A stretch of DNA of 64,000 nucleotides from Sulfobacillus thermosulfidooxidans DSM 9293 (lineage in GTDB: Bacteria; Bacillota; Sulfobacillia; Sulfobacillales; Sulfobacillaceae), in the NCBI RefSeq assembly GCF_900176145.1, contig NZ_FWWY01000001.1, forward strand, positions 1 to 64,000, given 5' to 3'. A model generated the notes under the pieces. The model was given only the letters and a program-made list of their open reading frames with translations. It searched no databases and was not told where the DNA came from. Position 1 is the first letter of the stretch, and each line of letters opens with the position of its first letter. Both the position numbers and the translations under genes were made by a program. Below are positions 44,374 through 53,153 of the stretch, piece by piece.

Positions 44374-45402
44374 TCAATGATTGATCCACCAGGCATAAGT
44401 GCCACGATGAGGACCTTCAGGGACCGTAATGAGAATCCAATGGTCGCCCATAAATCCCAGTAGATGATATTCACTCACATCGGTAAACGGCATGTGTACG
44501 TCAAGAGTGTAGTGGTGACCATATAGTAACAAATGCCATGTGCCCTGCAAATTTTGGGCCAAGGTCGCCGCCATCGTTCCATTTTTTGAAAATCTAGGCA
44601 CCCCCACCCACTTGAGTTGCTTGGGTAATGTATACGCATTCCATTTCCCATTGCTCCAAAAAATTGCCTGAGTGGCCGTATGACCCAATGCTGAGGCATA
44701 TTGCCGGGAAACCCGGACTTGTTCCATTGGCGGAATGGACACGAGTCCATGTCCTTGTTGAAGAATGTGTCCATTTTTTAATGCGGCGATAACTGTTTGA
44801 TTGCGAAGAATTCCGTAATTAGCAATTTGCTGCTGTCCTCCACGAAGAATGAGCGCCGGATAGGTTTGATTCGCGTGGGTCCACACATAAATCCCCCATC
44901 CTTCTGGACCTTGAGCTAAGACGGCAGCGCTTTGCGCATCCTGGGCCCACACAACTTTTTTCACGTAACTGAGCGTCGTCCCCACGGATTGCATACCGGA
45001 AAGAGGAGGTTGGGAATAATAGAGTCGATGATCACCTGAATCAATCCACAGGGTACCAGTGGCATTAGGAGCCGGATAGATGGCCCCACCAATTCCGACT
45101 AACGGGACGCCCTGTGCCGTTAATGCCATACGCCAAATTCCGGCCCCCGACGGTTCTGGAACTTCAACCCAATTGAGTCCACTTGCACGGCTTGTAATAC
45201 TAATTCCATTAGACTGCAACTGAAACGATGAAGAGGGTGTAACCAAATAATAATCACCATTGCGGGAGACCAATCCACCCGGTTCGGAACTGACTGCAAG
45301 CCAACTTGTTGTTTGAACCTGATGCGCCTCGGGAATTTTAGCGACATAAAGTTGAATCACCAAAAAGGCGAACAGCAAAAAGAGAGAAACGGGACGTTTC
45401 AT
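44374..45402 (-). CDS. Exported protein of unknown function, beta-propeller-like
   Basis: This protein has 342 residues from the ATG at 45402, which follows GGAGG; an open frame extends 18 codons upstream. It has an N-terminal signal peptide or anchor (FLLFAFLVIQLYVA, residues 7-20). The remainder is rich in short strand-like segments with Trp and Gly, such as WRMALTAQGVPLVG and KVVWAQDAQSAAVLAQ, suggesting a propeller fold. I recognise no family motif. The ribosome-binding site lies in the loop, and the start codon in the stem, of a perfect 12 bp inverted repeat. No operon partner is evident. Confidence 0.7.
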   Translation of the reverse strand: MKRPVSLFLLFAFLVIQLYVAKIPEAHQVQTTSWLAVSSEPGGLVSRNGDYYLVTPSSSFQLQSNGISITSRASGLNWVEVPEPSGAGIWRMALTAQGVPLVGIGGAIYPAPNATGTLWIDSGDHRLYYSQPPLSGMQSVGTTLSYVKKVVWAQDAQSAAVLAQGPEGWGIYVWTHANQTYPALILRGGQQQIANYGILRNQTVIAALKNGHILQQGHGLVSIPPMEQVRVSRQYASALGHTATQAIFWSNGKWNAYTLPKQLKWVGVPRFSKNGTMAATLAQNLQGTWHLLLYGHHYTLDVHMPFTDVSEYHLLGFMGDHWILITVPEGPHRGTYAWWINH

Positions 45403-45442
45403 AGGGATATGCCTCCTTACCACACTTATCCATATCCCTATG
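45400..45442 (-). promoter_or_regulatory. 12 bp inverted repeat enclosing the ribosome-binding site and start codon
   Basis: CATAGGGATATG (45400-45411) and CATATCCCTATG (45431-45442) are exact reverse complements. On the minus-strand RNA, the 5' arm precedes a 19-base loop holding AAGGAGG, and the 3' arm ends with the AUG. It could act as an RNA switch or as a protein operator. Confidence 0.7.
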
Positions 45443-45530
45443 CTCGTCCCGAACAATTATGATGGTGATGATTCACGACCTACAAAAACTTCCGCCCCTG
45501 TAAAATTCCCATGATGCGCGGAAATCTACA

Positions 45531-46508
45531 TTAATTTTTGGCCTTTAATGATCGAATTTCTTCGGTTAAACGCGGCACGACCTGAAATAAGTCGCCGACA
45601 ATGCCATAATTAGCGACTTTGAAAATAGGAGCTTCCGGATCATTATTTATGGCCACAATATATTTCGACCCCGATATCCCCGCTAAGTGCTGGATCGCTC
45701 CTGAAATACCAATAGCAAAATAAACGGTAGGGCTCACCACTTTACCGGTTTGACCAATATGGTAAGAGTGAGGGACCCATCCATCGTCAGCGACGGGTCT
45801 AGACGACCCCACTGCCGCTCCCAATACCTCGGCTAATTGATCCAATAATTTGAAGTTTTCTGCCGCCTTAATTCCTCGTCCTCCTGAGACAATAATGTCG
45901 GCCTCGGTGAGTTCTTGGACGCCGCTTTGGACCTCCCTACGTTCCGTAACGACAGCTTTAAAAGAATCCTCAGAAATTACAGGCGCAATGTCGAGAACGA
46001 CCGGTGTCGTAGGGGAAGGCACTGCCGCATTGATATTGGGACGAATGGAGAACATCTGAATCGGAGTGTCAATCTGTACCTCGGCCAAAACCTTGCCTGC
46101 ATACATGGGACGCGTTGCAATGACCCGATTTTCCTCATTTGTGCGAAGAGACAAGCAATCCGTAGCCAACCCGGCATTGAGCAATTCAGCCAGTCGTGGG
46201 GATAAATCTTTTCCCCAGGCCGATGCCGGAAACAAGATAACCGCCGGATCAAGTTCGGGAACAACCGAAGCAATCGCGTCGGCAAAGCCGTCTGAACTAT
46301 ACCGCGTAAAGGGGTCTTGTTCCCAGAACAAGACCTGGTCCGCTCCATATTCGCCCAACATGTTCAAGGTTTTAGAGGCGTCGGTCCCAAAAGTTAAAGC
46401 CGTTACAGAACCTAAAGCGAGATTACGAGCCACAGTCAAGATTTCTAACACGACATGACGGACTTGTCCTTGGTTTTGATCAAAAATTACGAGTACACCC
46501 GAAGACAT
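45531..46508 (-). CDS. etfA: Electron transfer flavoprotein alpha subunit
   Basis: This FAD-binding subunit has 325 residues. The C-terminal domain shows [33 protein letters not shown] (in part), then [21 protein letters not shown], and [21 protein letters not shown]. EtfAB passes electrons from acyl-CoA dehydrogenases to the quinone pool via EtfQO or other partners, or bifurcates; the type is not resolved here. The start at 46508 is preceded by AAAGGAGG; an alternative ATG lies six codons earlier. It follows etfB in the same operon. Confidence 0.95.
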   Translation of the reverse strand: MSSGVLVIFDQNQGQVRHVVLEILTVARNLALGSVTALTFGTDASKTLNMLGEYGADQVLFWEQDPFTRYSSDGFADAIASVVPELDPAVILFPASAWGKDLSPRLAELLNAGLATDCLSLRTNEENRVIATRPMYAGKVLAEVQIDTPIQMFSIRPNINAAVPSPTTPVVLDIAPVISEDSFKAVVTERREVQSGVQELTEADIIVSGGRGIKAAENFKLLDQLAEVLGAAVGSSRPVADDGWVPHSYHIGQTGKVVSPTVYFAIGISGAIQHLAGISGSKYIVAINNDPEAPIFKVANYGIVGDLFQVVPRLTEEIRSLKAKN

Positions 46509-46522
46509 TGTGCCCCCTCCTT

Positions 46523-47290
46523 TCAAATAACCTTAGCCTGGTCATGTAATAGTTGAACCAATTTTTTGGCAGTTTCCTCAGGATCGCCGGTTAAAATCGT
46601 AGGAGCCGGCCTTTCAGGCGGTGGGATCAGGTTCATGACGCGGATCCGTGGGGTGTCATCAACTCCTAAAGACCCGAGCGGAATGCGTTTAACCTCTTTC
46701 TTCTTAGCCTTCATAATGTTGGGTAAGGTTGGATAACGCGGTTCATTTAATCCGCGCTGAGCCGTCACTATCGCAGGGAAAGGCAGTTCCACAATTTCCG
46801 TGGCTCCTTCTAATTCGCGTTCGGCCCGTAATCGTTTTTGCGACTCGTCAACATCCAAGTGAATCACGACCGTCACCTGGGGTAATCCCAAGCGCGCCGC
46901 TAACATGGGGCCGACTTGGGCCGCATCATCATCGACAGCTTGTTTACCCATCAGAATCAAATCAAACCCTTCATCGTGGGCAACTTTGGCTAATGCGTGA
47001 GCCACTTGCGATGGATCTAAGGTTTCTTCACTTTCGACAACCACGGCCCGATCCGCTCCCATGGCCAGAGCCTGGCGAACAGCCTCGTCCACCCGCTTCG
47101 GTCCGAGTGTGACAATAACCGTTTCGCCACCCATCTTTTCCCGAATTCGCAAGGCTTCTTCAATGGCAAATTCATCGTAAGGATTGATGACCCACTTAAT
47201 TCCGTCTTCAACAATGCCGTGACCATCTCCGCGTATCTGAATTTTAGTCGCGGTATCAGGGACCTGTTTTACCATTACTAAGACTTTCAT
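46523..47290 (-). CDS. etfB: Electron transfer flavoprotein beta subunit
   Basis: This 255-residue subunit begins MKVLVMVKQVPDTATKIQI and has NPYDEFAIEEALRIRE, the VDDDAAQVGPMLAARLGLP motif and a C-terminal AMP-binding-type region. It partners EtfA, encoded 14 bp downstream. The first residues, KVLVMVKQVPD, are diagnostic. Confidence 0.96.
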   Translation of the reverse strand: MKVLVMVKQVPDTATKIQIRGDGHGIVEDGIKWVINPYDEFAIEEALRIREKMGGETVIVTLGPKRVDEAVRQALAMGADRAVVVESEETLDPSQVAHALAKVAHDEGFDLILMGKQAVDDDAAQVGPMLAARLGLPQVTVVIHLDVDESQKRLRAERELEGATEIVELPFPAIVTAQRGLNEPRYPTLPNIMKAKKKEVKRIPLGSLGVDDTPRIRVMNLIPPPERPAPTILTGDPEETAKKLVQLLHDQAKVI

Positions 47291-47333
47291 CCCTATTCCC
47301 TCCCTTTTGTCTATCCATGCGCGAAAGTCTTAA

Positions 47334-48722
47334 TCATTCTTGAACTCTATTCAGGGCCATCACTATAGTAGCAAGCAACTGAGATTCTTGACTAGGGAAA
47401 ATTGTGCGCAAATCAAAAATTAGCGATCCGTGACTAATCCGAGCAATAACAGGAGGATCGGCTTCGCGTAGGTATCGTTCTAAAAGCGCTGTATCCTTAG
47501 AATGGGATGGAGTGAGGCTCACCACATAGGTAGGAATGCGAGTTCCCGGCATCGATCCTCCTCCTATTTGGGAGAAGTCTTGTTGAATATCAATAGACAT
47601 TGGCCCAACAACCTGTTGTCTTAAAGATTCACTAAATAATCGTGCCCGCTGATAAATATCCTCCGCTGTTTGATTCATCATTTGCCACAAAGGTAACAAA
47701 TGAGCGCGGCCTTCTAAATACCACCGGATAGTATGTTCTAGAGCGGTTAATGTCATTTTATCTACGCGAATAGCCCGGGCCAAAGGATATTTTTTGAGCT
47801 GATCAATAATCTCTGTCTTCCCAACAATGATTCCGGCTTGTGGGCCACCCAATAATTTATCCCCACTAAAGGTGACAATGTCGACCCCAGCCTGAACAAT
47901 CTCTTTGACGCTAGGCTCGGAAACATTATCGATTTGTAATGGGTTAATTACACCACTTCCCAAATCCTCCATCACAGGGATGCCGTATCGTCGCCCCAAA
48001 TCCACTAATTCGCGCGTACTGAGCCCCTTAGTGAAGCCAATGACCCGGAAATTTGATTGATGGACTTTGAGTAACAGACCGGTATTTTCATTAATCGCAG
48101 CCACATAATCACGGGCATGGGTTTTGTTTGTCGCGCCAACCTCATGTAATAGCGCGCCAGAGAGAGCCATGACCTCAGGAATCCGGAAAGATCCCCCGAT
48201 CTCGACCAGCTCTCCCCGCGACACGACGACTTCTTTCCCGCGAGCTATTGCTGACAAGGCGATCAATACGGCGGCCGCATTATTGTTAACCACCATCGCG
48301 GCTTCAGACCCTACTAATTCCGCTAGAGCTTGCGCGACATGATCGTGGCGTGATCCTCTTCGGCCGTGACTCAAATCATATTCGAGTGTCGAATAGCCCA
48401 TTGCCACCGTTTTTACCGCTTCCATAATTTCGTCAGGCAACGGCGAGCGTCCTAAATTGGTATGAATCATAACGCCCGTGGCATTTAACACGGGGCGAAG
48501 ACTTGGTCTAGATAATTTTCGCGCTTCTTGAATTATCTCGTCGCAAATCACCGTTAGAGGCGGGGGAGTTTGTCCGTGACGGGCCTTGTCCCGCCAACGG
48601 TTGAGGACATCATCAATCGCCCTGTCAACCCAATAAGAAGGAACTGGTAAGGGTTCAGGAAGAGCACGCCAGATCTTCTGGACCGCCGGTAACTTTCGTC
48701 GGAGATCAGACTCTTCTTTCAC
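47334..48722 (-). CDS. selA: SelA, L-seryl-tRNA(Sec) selenium transferase
   Basis: This PLP enzyme converts Ser-tRNA(Sec) to Sec-tRNA(Sec). It has about 462 residues. Seen are the N-terminal tRNA-binding segment (LRRKLPAVQKIWRALPE), NATGVMIHTNLGRSPLP, and the PLP lysine in TFSGDKLLGGPQAG. The GTG at 48722 is preceded by GGAG; the frame extends upstream over a hairpin. No selB, selD or tRNA-Sec is in the window, so selenocysteine use is unproven; some SelA-like proteins serve other pathways. Confidence 0.9.
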   Translation of the reverse strand: MKEESDLRRKLPAVQKIWRALPEPLPVPSYWVDRAIDDVLNRWRDKARHGQTPPPLTVICDEIIQEARKLSRPSLRPVLNATGVMIHTNLGRSPLPDEIMEAVKTVAMGYSTLEYDLSHGRRGSRHDHVAQALAELVGSEAAMVVNNNAAAVLIALSAIARGKEVVVSRGELVEIGGSFRIPEVMALSGALLHEVGATNKTHARDYVAAINENTGLLLKVHQSNFRVIGFTKGLSTRELVDLGRRYGIPVMEDLGSGVINPLQIDNVSEPSVKEIVQAGVDIVTFSGDKLLGGPQAGIIVGKTEIIDQLKKYPLARAIRVDKMTLTALEHTIRWYLEGRAHLLPLWQMMNQTAEDIYQRARLFSESLRQQVVGPMSIDIQQDFSQIGGGSMPGTRIPTYVVSLTPSHSKDTALLERYLREADPPVIARISHGSLIFDLRTIFPSQESQLLATIVMALNRVQE

Positions 48723-48739
48723 GACACACGCTCCTAAAT

Positions 48740-48770
48740 AATAGCCACGCGAATAATACGCGTGGCTATT
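48740..48770 (-). terminator. Perfect 12 bp hairpin between the 67-residue gene and selA, no U-tract
   Basis: AATAGCCACGCG (48740-48751) and CGCGTGGCTATT (48759-48770) are exact reverse complements around AATAATA. It begins 8 bp after the stop of the upstream small gene and ends just before the selA ribosome-binding site. Confidence 0.7.
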
Positions 48771-48778
48771 AAACATCA

Positions 48779-48982
48779 TTAATGTAATGATTGTAAAGGG
48801 GGTGAAGGAGGATTGTCCTTCTCCGCTTTACGATTGTTTACACGTGGAGTAACGAGCCCGAGAGATGAATCAATGACGACATACCCGTTTTCTTGGAAAA
48901 TATCATCAGCGTTCATGTCATAAAGAAACACGGCTTCATTGCGTATCCGTTGCGGTTTTGCATCTGATATCACCGTTTTCAA
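48779..48982 (-). CDS. Small protein of unknown function (67 residues)
   Basis: A TTG start follows AGGAGGG at 8 bases, a strong ribosome-binding site. The product begins MKTVISDAKPQRIRNEAVFLY and is hydrophilic, with no membrane segment and a Pro/Ser-rich end (NPPSPPLQS). I recognise no family. It stands between hemB and selA and is closed by a 12 bp hairpin. Coding status is supported mainly by the ribosome-binding site. Confidence 0.6.
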   Translation of the reverse strand: MKTVISDAKPQRIRNEAVFLYDMNADDIFQENGYVVIDSSLGLVTPRVNNRKAEKDNPPSPPLQSLH

Positions 48983-49062
48983 TACGAATCCCTCCTTTTA
49001 CGCTCTTTCCACCTGGGAAATCTCTTCCCAAAAATATTGTACCCTGCTCGATATGTTTTCGC

Positions 49063-50037
49063 CTATTTCTGCTGCATCCAGTGAGCAAACAGCGGAGCAA
49101 AGTAGGTAATAATCATGTCGGCGCCAGCTCGCTTAATACTTAATAACGATTCTTCCACAACCCGTCGTTCATCTAGCCATCCCAGCTGAGATGCCGCTTT
49201 AATCATGGCATACTCGCCCGAGACCTGGTATGCCGCAACAGGAATTTGCACCGAGTTTTTCACATCGGATAATACATCTAGATACGGCATTGCCGGTTTC
49301 ACAATCACCATATCAGCGCCTTCTTGAATGTCCAGTAACACTTCTTTCAAGGCTTCCAGGCGATTGGCGGGATCCATTTGGTAAGCCCGGCGATCGCCAA
49401 ACGATGGGGTATTTTCTGCTGCCTCGCGAAACGGTCCATAAAATCCTGAGGCGTACTTGGCCGCGTAAGACATAATCGGAATATCTTGGAATCCTGCTTG
49501 ATCAAGTGCGTGACGAATGGCGGCTACCCTACCATCCATCATATCGGATGGTGCAACAATACTCGCACCCGCTCGGGCCTGAACCACAGCTGTCTTGGCT
49601 AAAATGTCAATGGTCATATCATTATCAACATCATTGCCCCGTAAAATTCCACAATGGCCGTGATCGGTATATTCACACAAGCATAAATCTGCTATTAATA
49701 CCGCTTCGGGAAGGCGTTTTTTCACCGTTTGTAAAGCCACTTGGACAATACCTTCCGGACTATAGGCTTCAGAACCTTCTGCATCTTTGTGAGCAGGAAT
49801 ACCAAAGAAAAGAAAGGACCGGATGCCTTGTTCATAGATCTCTTCTAAATGATCCGTCAACAAGTCCACCGACCACTGGTAAATACCGGGCATCGAAGAC
49901 ACCGGTAGTTTCATACCGGTGCCTGGGCGTACGAACACCGGATATATTAATTGATCCAGCCGAATATGTGTCTCCCTTACCAAAGCACGTAATGTTTCAT
50001 TTTTTCTTAATCGACGAGGACGTTCTATGGGAAACAT
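49063..50037 (-). CDS. hemB: HemB, porphobilinogen synthase
   Basis: HemB condenses two 5-aminolevulinate molecules. The 324-residue enzyme has the zinc-site segment [15 protein letters not shown], the Schiff-base lysines in [18 protein letters not shown] and [11 protein letters not shown], and the N-terminal arm [14 protein letters not shown]. Cys residues in the metal site point to the zinc-dependent type. It is the last gene of the haem operon. Confidence 0.97.
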   Translation of the reverse strand: MFPIERPRRLRKNETLRALVRETHIRLDQLIYPVFVRPGTGMKLPVSSMPGIYQWSVDLLTDHLEEIYEQGIRSFLFFGIPAHKDAEGSEAYSPEGIVQVALQTVKKRLPEAVLIADLCLCEYTDHGHCGILRGNDVDNDMTIDILAKTAVVQARAGASIVAPSDMMDGRVAAIRHALDQAGFQDIPIMSYAAKYASGFYGPFREAAENTPSFGDRRAYQMDPANRLEALKEVLLDIQEGADMVIVKPAMPYLDVLSDVKNSVQIPVAAYQVSGEYAMIKAASQLGWLDERRVVEESLLSIKRAGADMIITYFAPLFAHWMQQK

Positions 50038-50044
50038 CTCTCAA

Positions 50045-51376
50045 TCACTCCTTCATAAAATAATCAATCACTTCGTCAATCATCGCATCCAGTGATGACC
50101 GAATAGGTTCCCGTGTCACGGGAATCCCGTAATGCGTGAGCGTGCGGCTCGTCAGGCGACCAATACTAATGGCGGGAATCTTACGCAAAATATCTTGTAA
50201 GTGAGGATGTTGATTCACTAAATGATCGACCGAGGATGATGCAGTATAAAAGATCGCATCAATCTTATGGCGTTCTAATAACTCGACAACGCTCGGCGAA
50301 AGCGGTACCGCAACATTTTGATAACATTGTAGCGGGCTCACAAGGGCTCCTTGTTGGGCTAAATAGTCCTGGAGATAAGTGCGATTGAGATTCCCTTGCG
50401 GCAATAAGATATTCGCTCCCAACAGCGAATAGGGCGAAAATGCTCTGGCCAAGCCTTCTTGGCTATACTCGTTTTCTGGCATCAAAACAGGGTACAATCC
50501 ATAATCTTTCACCAGGGCTTCAGTTTGGGGACCAACTACCGCGATATGCGCGCGGAGCCGACGAATATCCATATTGAGCCGCTTCAATGACTGAAAAAAT
50601 CGGGTCACAGCCTCTTGACTGGTAAATATGACCCAATCGTAGCGTTCAATATGGCTCAAAGTCTGATCGACAATGGTCCACGAAGGAGGATCGACAATTT
50701 GACTGACAGGAGCCACATAGACATTCGCTCCGAGTTCTTGAAGGCGGCTGCTAGCCTTTCTAGCCGTGGCTCCACCGTGTAGAAGCAGGAAAGTTCGCCC
50801 GTAAAGCGGCTGATTCGATAGCCATAGGTGCGGTTGAGGCAAATCCGTGGAAATTTTCAAAACCGGCGAGGACTCTTCCATCATGTCGCCGCCATGAGTC
50901 CAGTGTCCCCTCGGCCCAAACGTCCACGTCTCTCGAGGAACGAAAGGATGTTCACCTCCCCTAAGCCGTAGCCGGACCGCGTCATGATATTCCGCCTCAA
51001 AAGGGGAGGCCACACAAAAACCATTCATATCCAGCATCACTGTCATATTCCATAGGCCCGGCACAATCGTACCCATGACCCGCCGTTCTTGAGCCCACTG
51101 CACCCATGTCGCCATCTGGACATGATGGGCCGGGGATTGTGCCACCAAAACCGCTATCTGATCCTCTTGCGCTGCCCAAAACTTCATCCGCGCTAACACA
51201 TCGGATGCCGCGACATATTCTTTTTCCACTGCCCACGGCCACAACAAGTAAGGAGGCCATGCATTTTCAACAATTAATGCGTGCTGCACCCGTTCAAGAA
51301 TATCCCAAGCTTCCTTGGTCAGCCACTCAACCCGTGTGGAAGGTCCCGTCCCAATAAAGTAAATGCGTGACGCCAT
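50045..51376 (-). CDS. hemD: Uroporphyrinogen-III synthase fused to a degenerate methyltransferase-like N-terminal domain
   Basis: This 443-residue protein is about 190 longer than typical HemD. The C-terminal half (about residues 185-443) is HemD: DWVIFTSQEAVTRFFQSLK, VVGPQTEALVKDYG and AIFYTASSSVDHLVNQ. The N-terminal half starts IYFIGTGPSTRVEWLTKEAWDIL, which resembles the first strand and P-loop-like start of uroporphyrinogen III methyltransferases (CobA), but the expected GxGPGD and later SAM motifs are absent or altered. Active SUMT-HemD fusions are known; this looks like one whose methylase half is inactive or repurposed. It lies between hemC and hemB. Confidence 0.85.
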   Translation of the reverse strand: MASRIYFIGTGPSTRVEWLTKEAWDILERVQHALIVENAWPPYLLWPWAVEKEYVAASDVLARMKFWAAQEDQIAVLVAQSPAHHVQMATWVQWAQERRVMGTIVPGLWNMTVMLDMNGFCVASPFEAEYHDAVRLRLRGGEHPFVPRETWTFGPRGHWTHGGDMMEESSPVLKISTDLPQPHLWLSNQPLYGRTFLLLHGGATARKASSRLQELGANVYVAPVSQIVDPPSWTIVDQTLSHIERYDWVIFTSQEAVTRFFQSLKRLNMDIRRLRAHIAVVGPQTEALVKDYGLYPVLMPENEYSQEGLARAFSPYSLLGANILLPQGNLNRTYLQDYLAQQGALVSPLQCYQNVAVPLSPSVVELLERHKIDAIFYTASSSVDHLVNQHPHLQDILRKIPAISIGRLTSRTLTHYGIPVTREPIRSSLDAMIDEVIDYFMKE

Positions 51377-51391
51377 GACGCAATTCTCACC

Positions 51392-52288
51392 TCACAAAAG
51401 CTGTAATGCCCCGGCACTGATCAGTTCTTGAGCCAATCGCTTCCCCAGTTCTTCCGCATGGGCTCCAGGACCAGCGACATCCCGCACAATAACCCGGCTC
51501 CCGGTTAAATCAGCCACTTTGCCACGGATAGTGATGGTTTTTTCATCGGTCCATGTTGCATAGGCTCCAAAAGGAACCTGACAACCTCCCCCTAATTCCG
51601 CTAACACGGCCCGGGTGGCCTTTGATGTGATTTCGGCCTGAGAATCATTAAACCGGGCTAAAATTGCACGGAGGTCCTTATTGTCATCACGTACCTGAAC
51701 CGCCAACACCCCTTGTCCAGGACTTGGCACACAAATCCATGGGTCCAAATAACTGGAGATTAACTCCTGCCAGTGCAAGCGGTGAACACCGGCTGCTGCG
51801 AGAACTAATCCATCCCATCCCTGTTCCTTCCACTTTCGGACCCGAGTTTGCAAATTTCCCCGGACAGGAACAATGTCCAAGTCGGGGCGAAGTGCCTTCA
51901 AAAAGGCGGTCCGGCGAAGACTCGACGTGCCGATCCGCGCTCCCTGCGGCAATGAATTCCAAGAAACTCCGGGCTTAGCAATGAGAACATCTCGGGGATC
52001 TTCAGGCAGGACATAAGCACCAATCATGAGATGGGAAGACAGGGTTGTAGGCAGGTCTTTGAGAGAGTGAACAGCGACATCAATCAAACCATCCAGAAGC
52101 GCTTTTTCCAGTTCCGTGGTAAATAAACCTTTGTCGCCAATGGCATCCAGGGCACGGTCGAGAATTTTGTCTCCTTTGGTTTCAAACAATACCAGTTCAT
52201 TGTCTATTCCGGCGCTTGTTAAAAGATTACTCACCGCTTGGGCCTGAGCCTGAGCAAGTTGACTAGACCGTGTTCCAATTTTTAGCAC
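51392..52288 (-). CDS. hemC: HemC, hydroxymethylbilane synthase
   Basis: HemC polymerises four porphobilinogens. The 298-residue enzyme starts LKIGTRSSQLAQAQA and has VHSLKDLPT, RIGTSSLRRTAFLKALRPD and GGGCQVPFGAYA, with the Cys that holds the dipyrromethane cofactor. It stands between hemX and hemD, in the standard order. Confidence 0.97.
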   Translation of the reverse strand: MLKIGTRSSQLAQAQAQAVSNLLTSAGIDNELVLFETKGDKILDRALDAIGDKGLFTTELEKALLDGLIDVAVHSLKDLPTTLSSHLMIGAYVLPEDPRDVLIAKPGVSWNSLPQGARIGTSSLRRTAFLKALRPDLDIVPVRGNLQTRVRKWKEQGWDGLVLAAAGVHRLHWQELISSYLDPWICVPSPGQGVLAVQVRDDNKDLRAILARFNDSQAEITSKATRAVLAELGGGCQVPFGAYATWTDEKTITIRGKVADLTGSRVIVRDVAGPGAHAEELGKRLAQELISAGALQLL

Positions 52289-52332
52289 TTTTTGCCTTCT
52301 TTCCTGTACCCGTTCTTAATAATACGCTTCTG

Positions 52333-53139
52333 TCAAACATCATAAAAATGGAAGCCATGAAAGAAGACTCCCACCACAAACAAATTGACAAAAACAAATA
52401 AAAACGCTGACATCGCATAAACTGCCGCTTTATGGCCTCTTGAGCCCGTCATCCGCAAGACAGCGTATCCAAGATACACAAGCCACGTGATGATGCTCCA
52501 AACTTCCTTGGCTGACCACGACCAATAGAAATGAAAAACTTGTTTGGCCCATAAAGTGCCCGCAATCAATGTCACGGTGAAGAAAATGAGACCAGCAAAA
52601 ATTAAACGCCCACTGATTACGTCCATAACTTCTAGCGAAGGTAGTTGATAATAAAAAAGTCTCACTTTCTTCCGTTTCAACTCTCGCTCTTTTTCTGTAT
52701 ACATAATACTAAAGACGGCTGCCAACAAAAAAGCGACATAAGCAAAAATAGCTGTGGTCACATGGATCGCCAACAATGTACTGTCGAGATGTGGCGGCAC
52801 AATGATATGGCGTGACAACGCCTGACTGCCAAGCCACATCAACGTGATCACTGGCATTAAAAATCCACCAAGCGGTAATGTGGGACGAAACAATTGAAAT
52901 AACGCAAAAACAATGACAGATACCCAAGTAAAGGTCGCTATCCAGTCGTACAAGGTTTCATCAGGCCATGTTCCTAGACCGATCGCCTCTTGTATGAACC
53001 AACTGGTTTGCGCGGCCAGCCCAATAAGAGTACCCGCAAATCCCCACTTGCGCCACGTATCGTTATATAACGTCGCCACGTAAAACACGGAAGATGACAA
53101 ATATCCCAAAAAAACTAACGCAATGAATACGGCTCCCAC
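52333..53139 (-). CDS. hemX: HemX/CcsA-family cytochrome c assembly membrane protein
   Basis: This 268-residue polytopic membrane protein has about eight hydrophobic segments. It contains HVTTAIFAYVAFLLAAVFSIMY and the Trp-rich segment FHFYWSWSAKEVWSI typical of CcsA/CcmC-type haem-handling proteins. In Bacillus hemX follows hemA, as here, and regulates glutamyl-tRNA reductase levels. Cytochrome c assembly is an alternative role. Confidence 0.9.
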   Translation of the reverse strand: MGAVFIALVFLGYLSSSVFYVATLYNDTWRKWGFAGTLIGLAAQTSWFIQEAIGLGTWPDETLYDWIATFTWVSVIVFALFQLFRPTLPLGGFLMPVITLMWLGSQALSRHIIVPPHLDSTLLAIHVTTAIFAYVAFLLAAVFSIMYTEKERELKRKKVRLFYYQLPSLEVMDVISGRLIFAGLIFFTVTLIAGTLWAKQVFHFYWSWSAKEVWSIITWLVYLGYAVLRMTGSRGHKAAVYAMSAFLFVFVNLFVVGVFFHGFHFYDV

Positions 53140-53153
53140 ACCATCGCCTCAGT

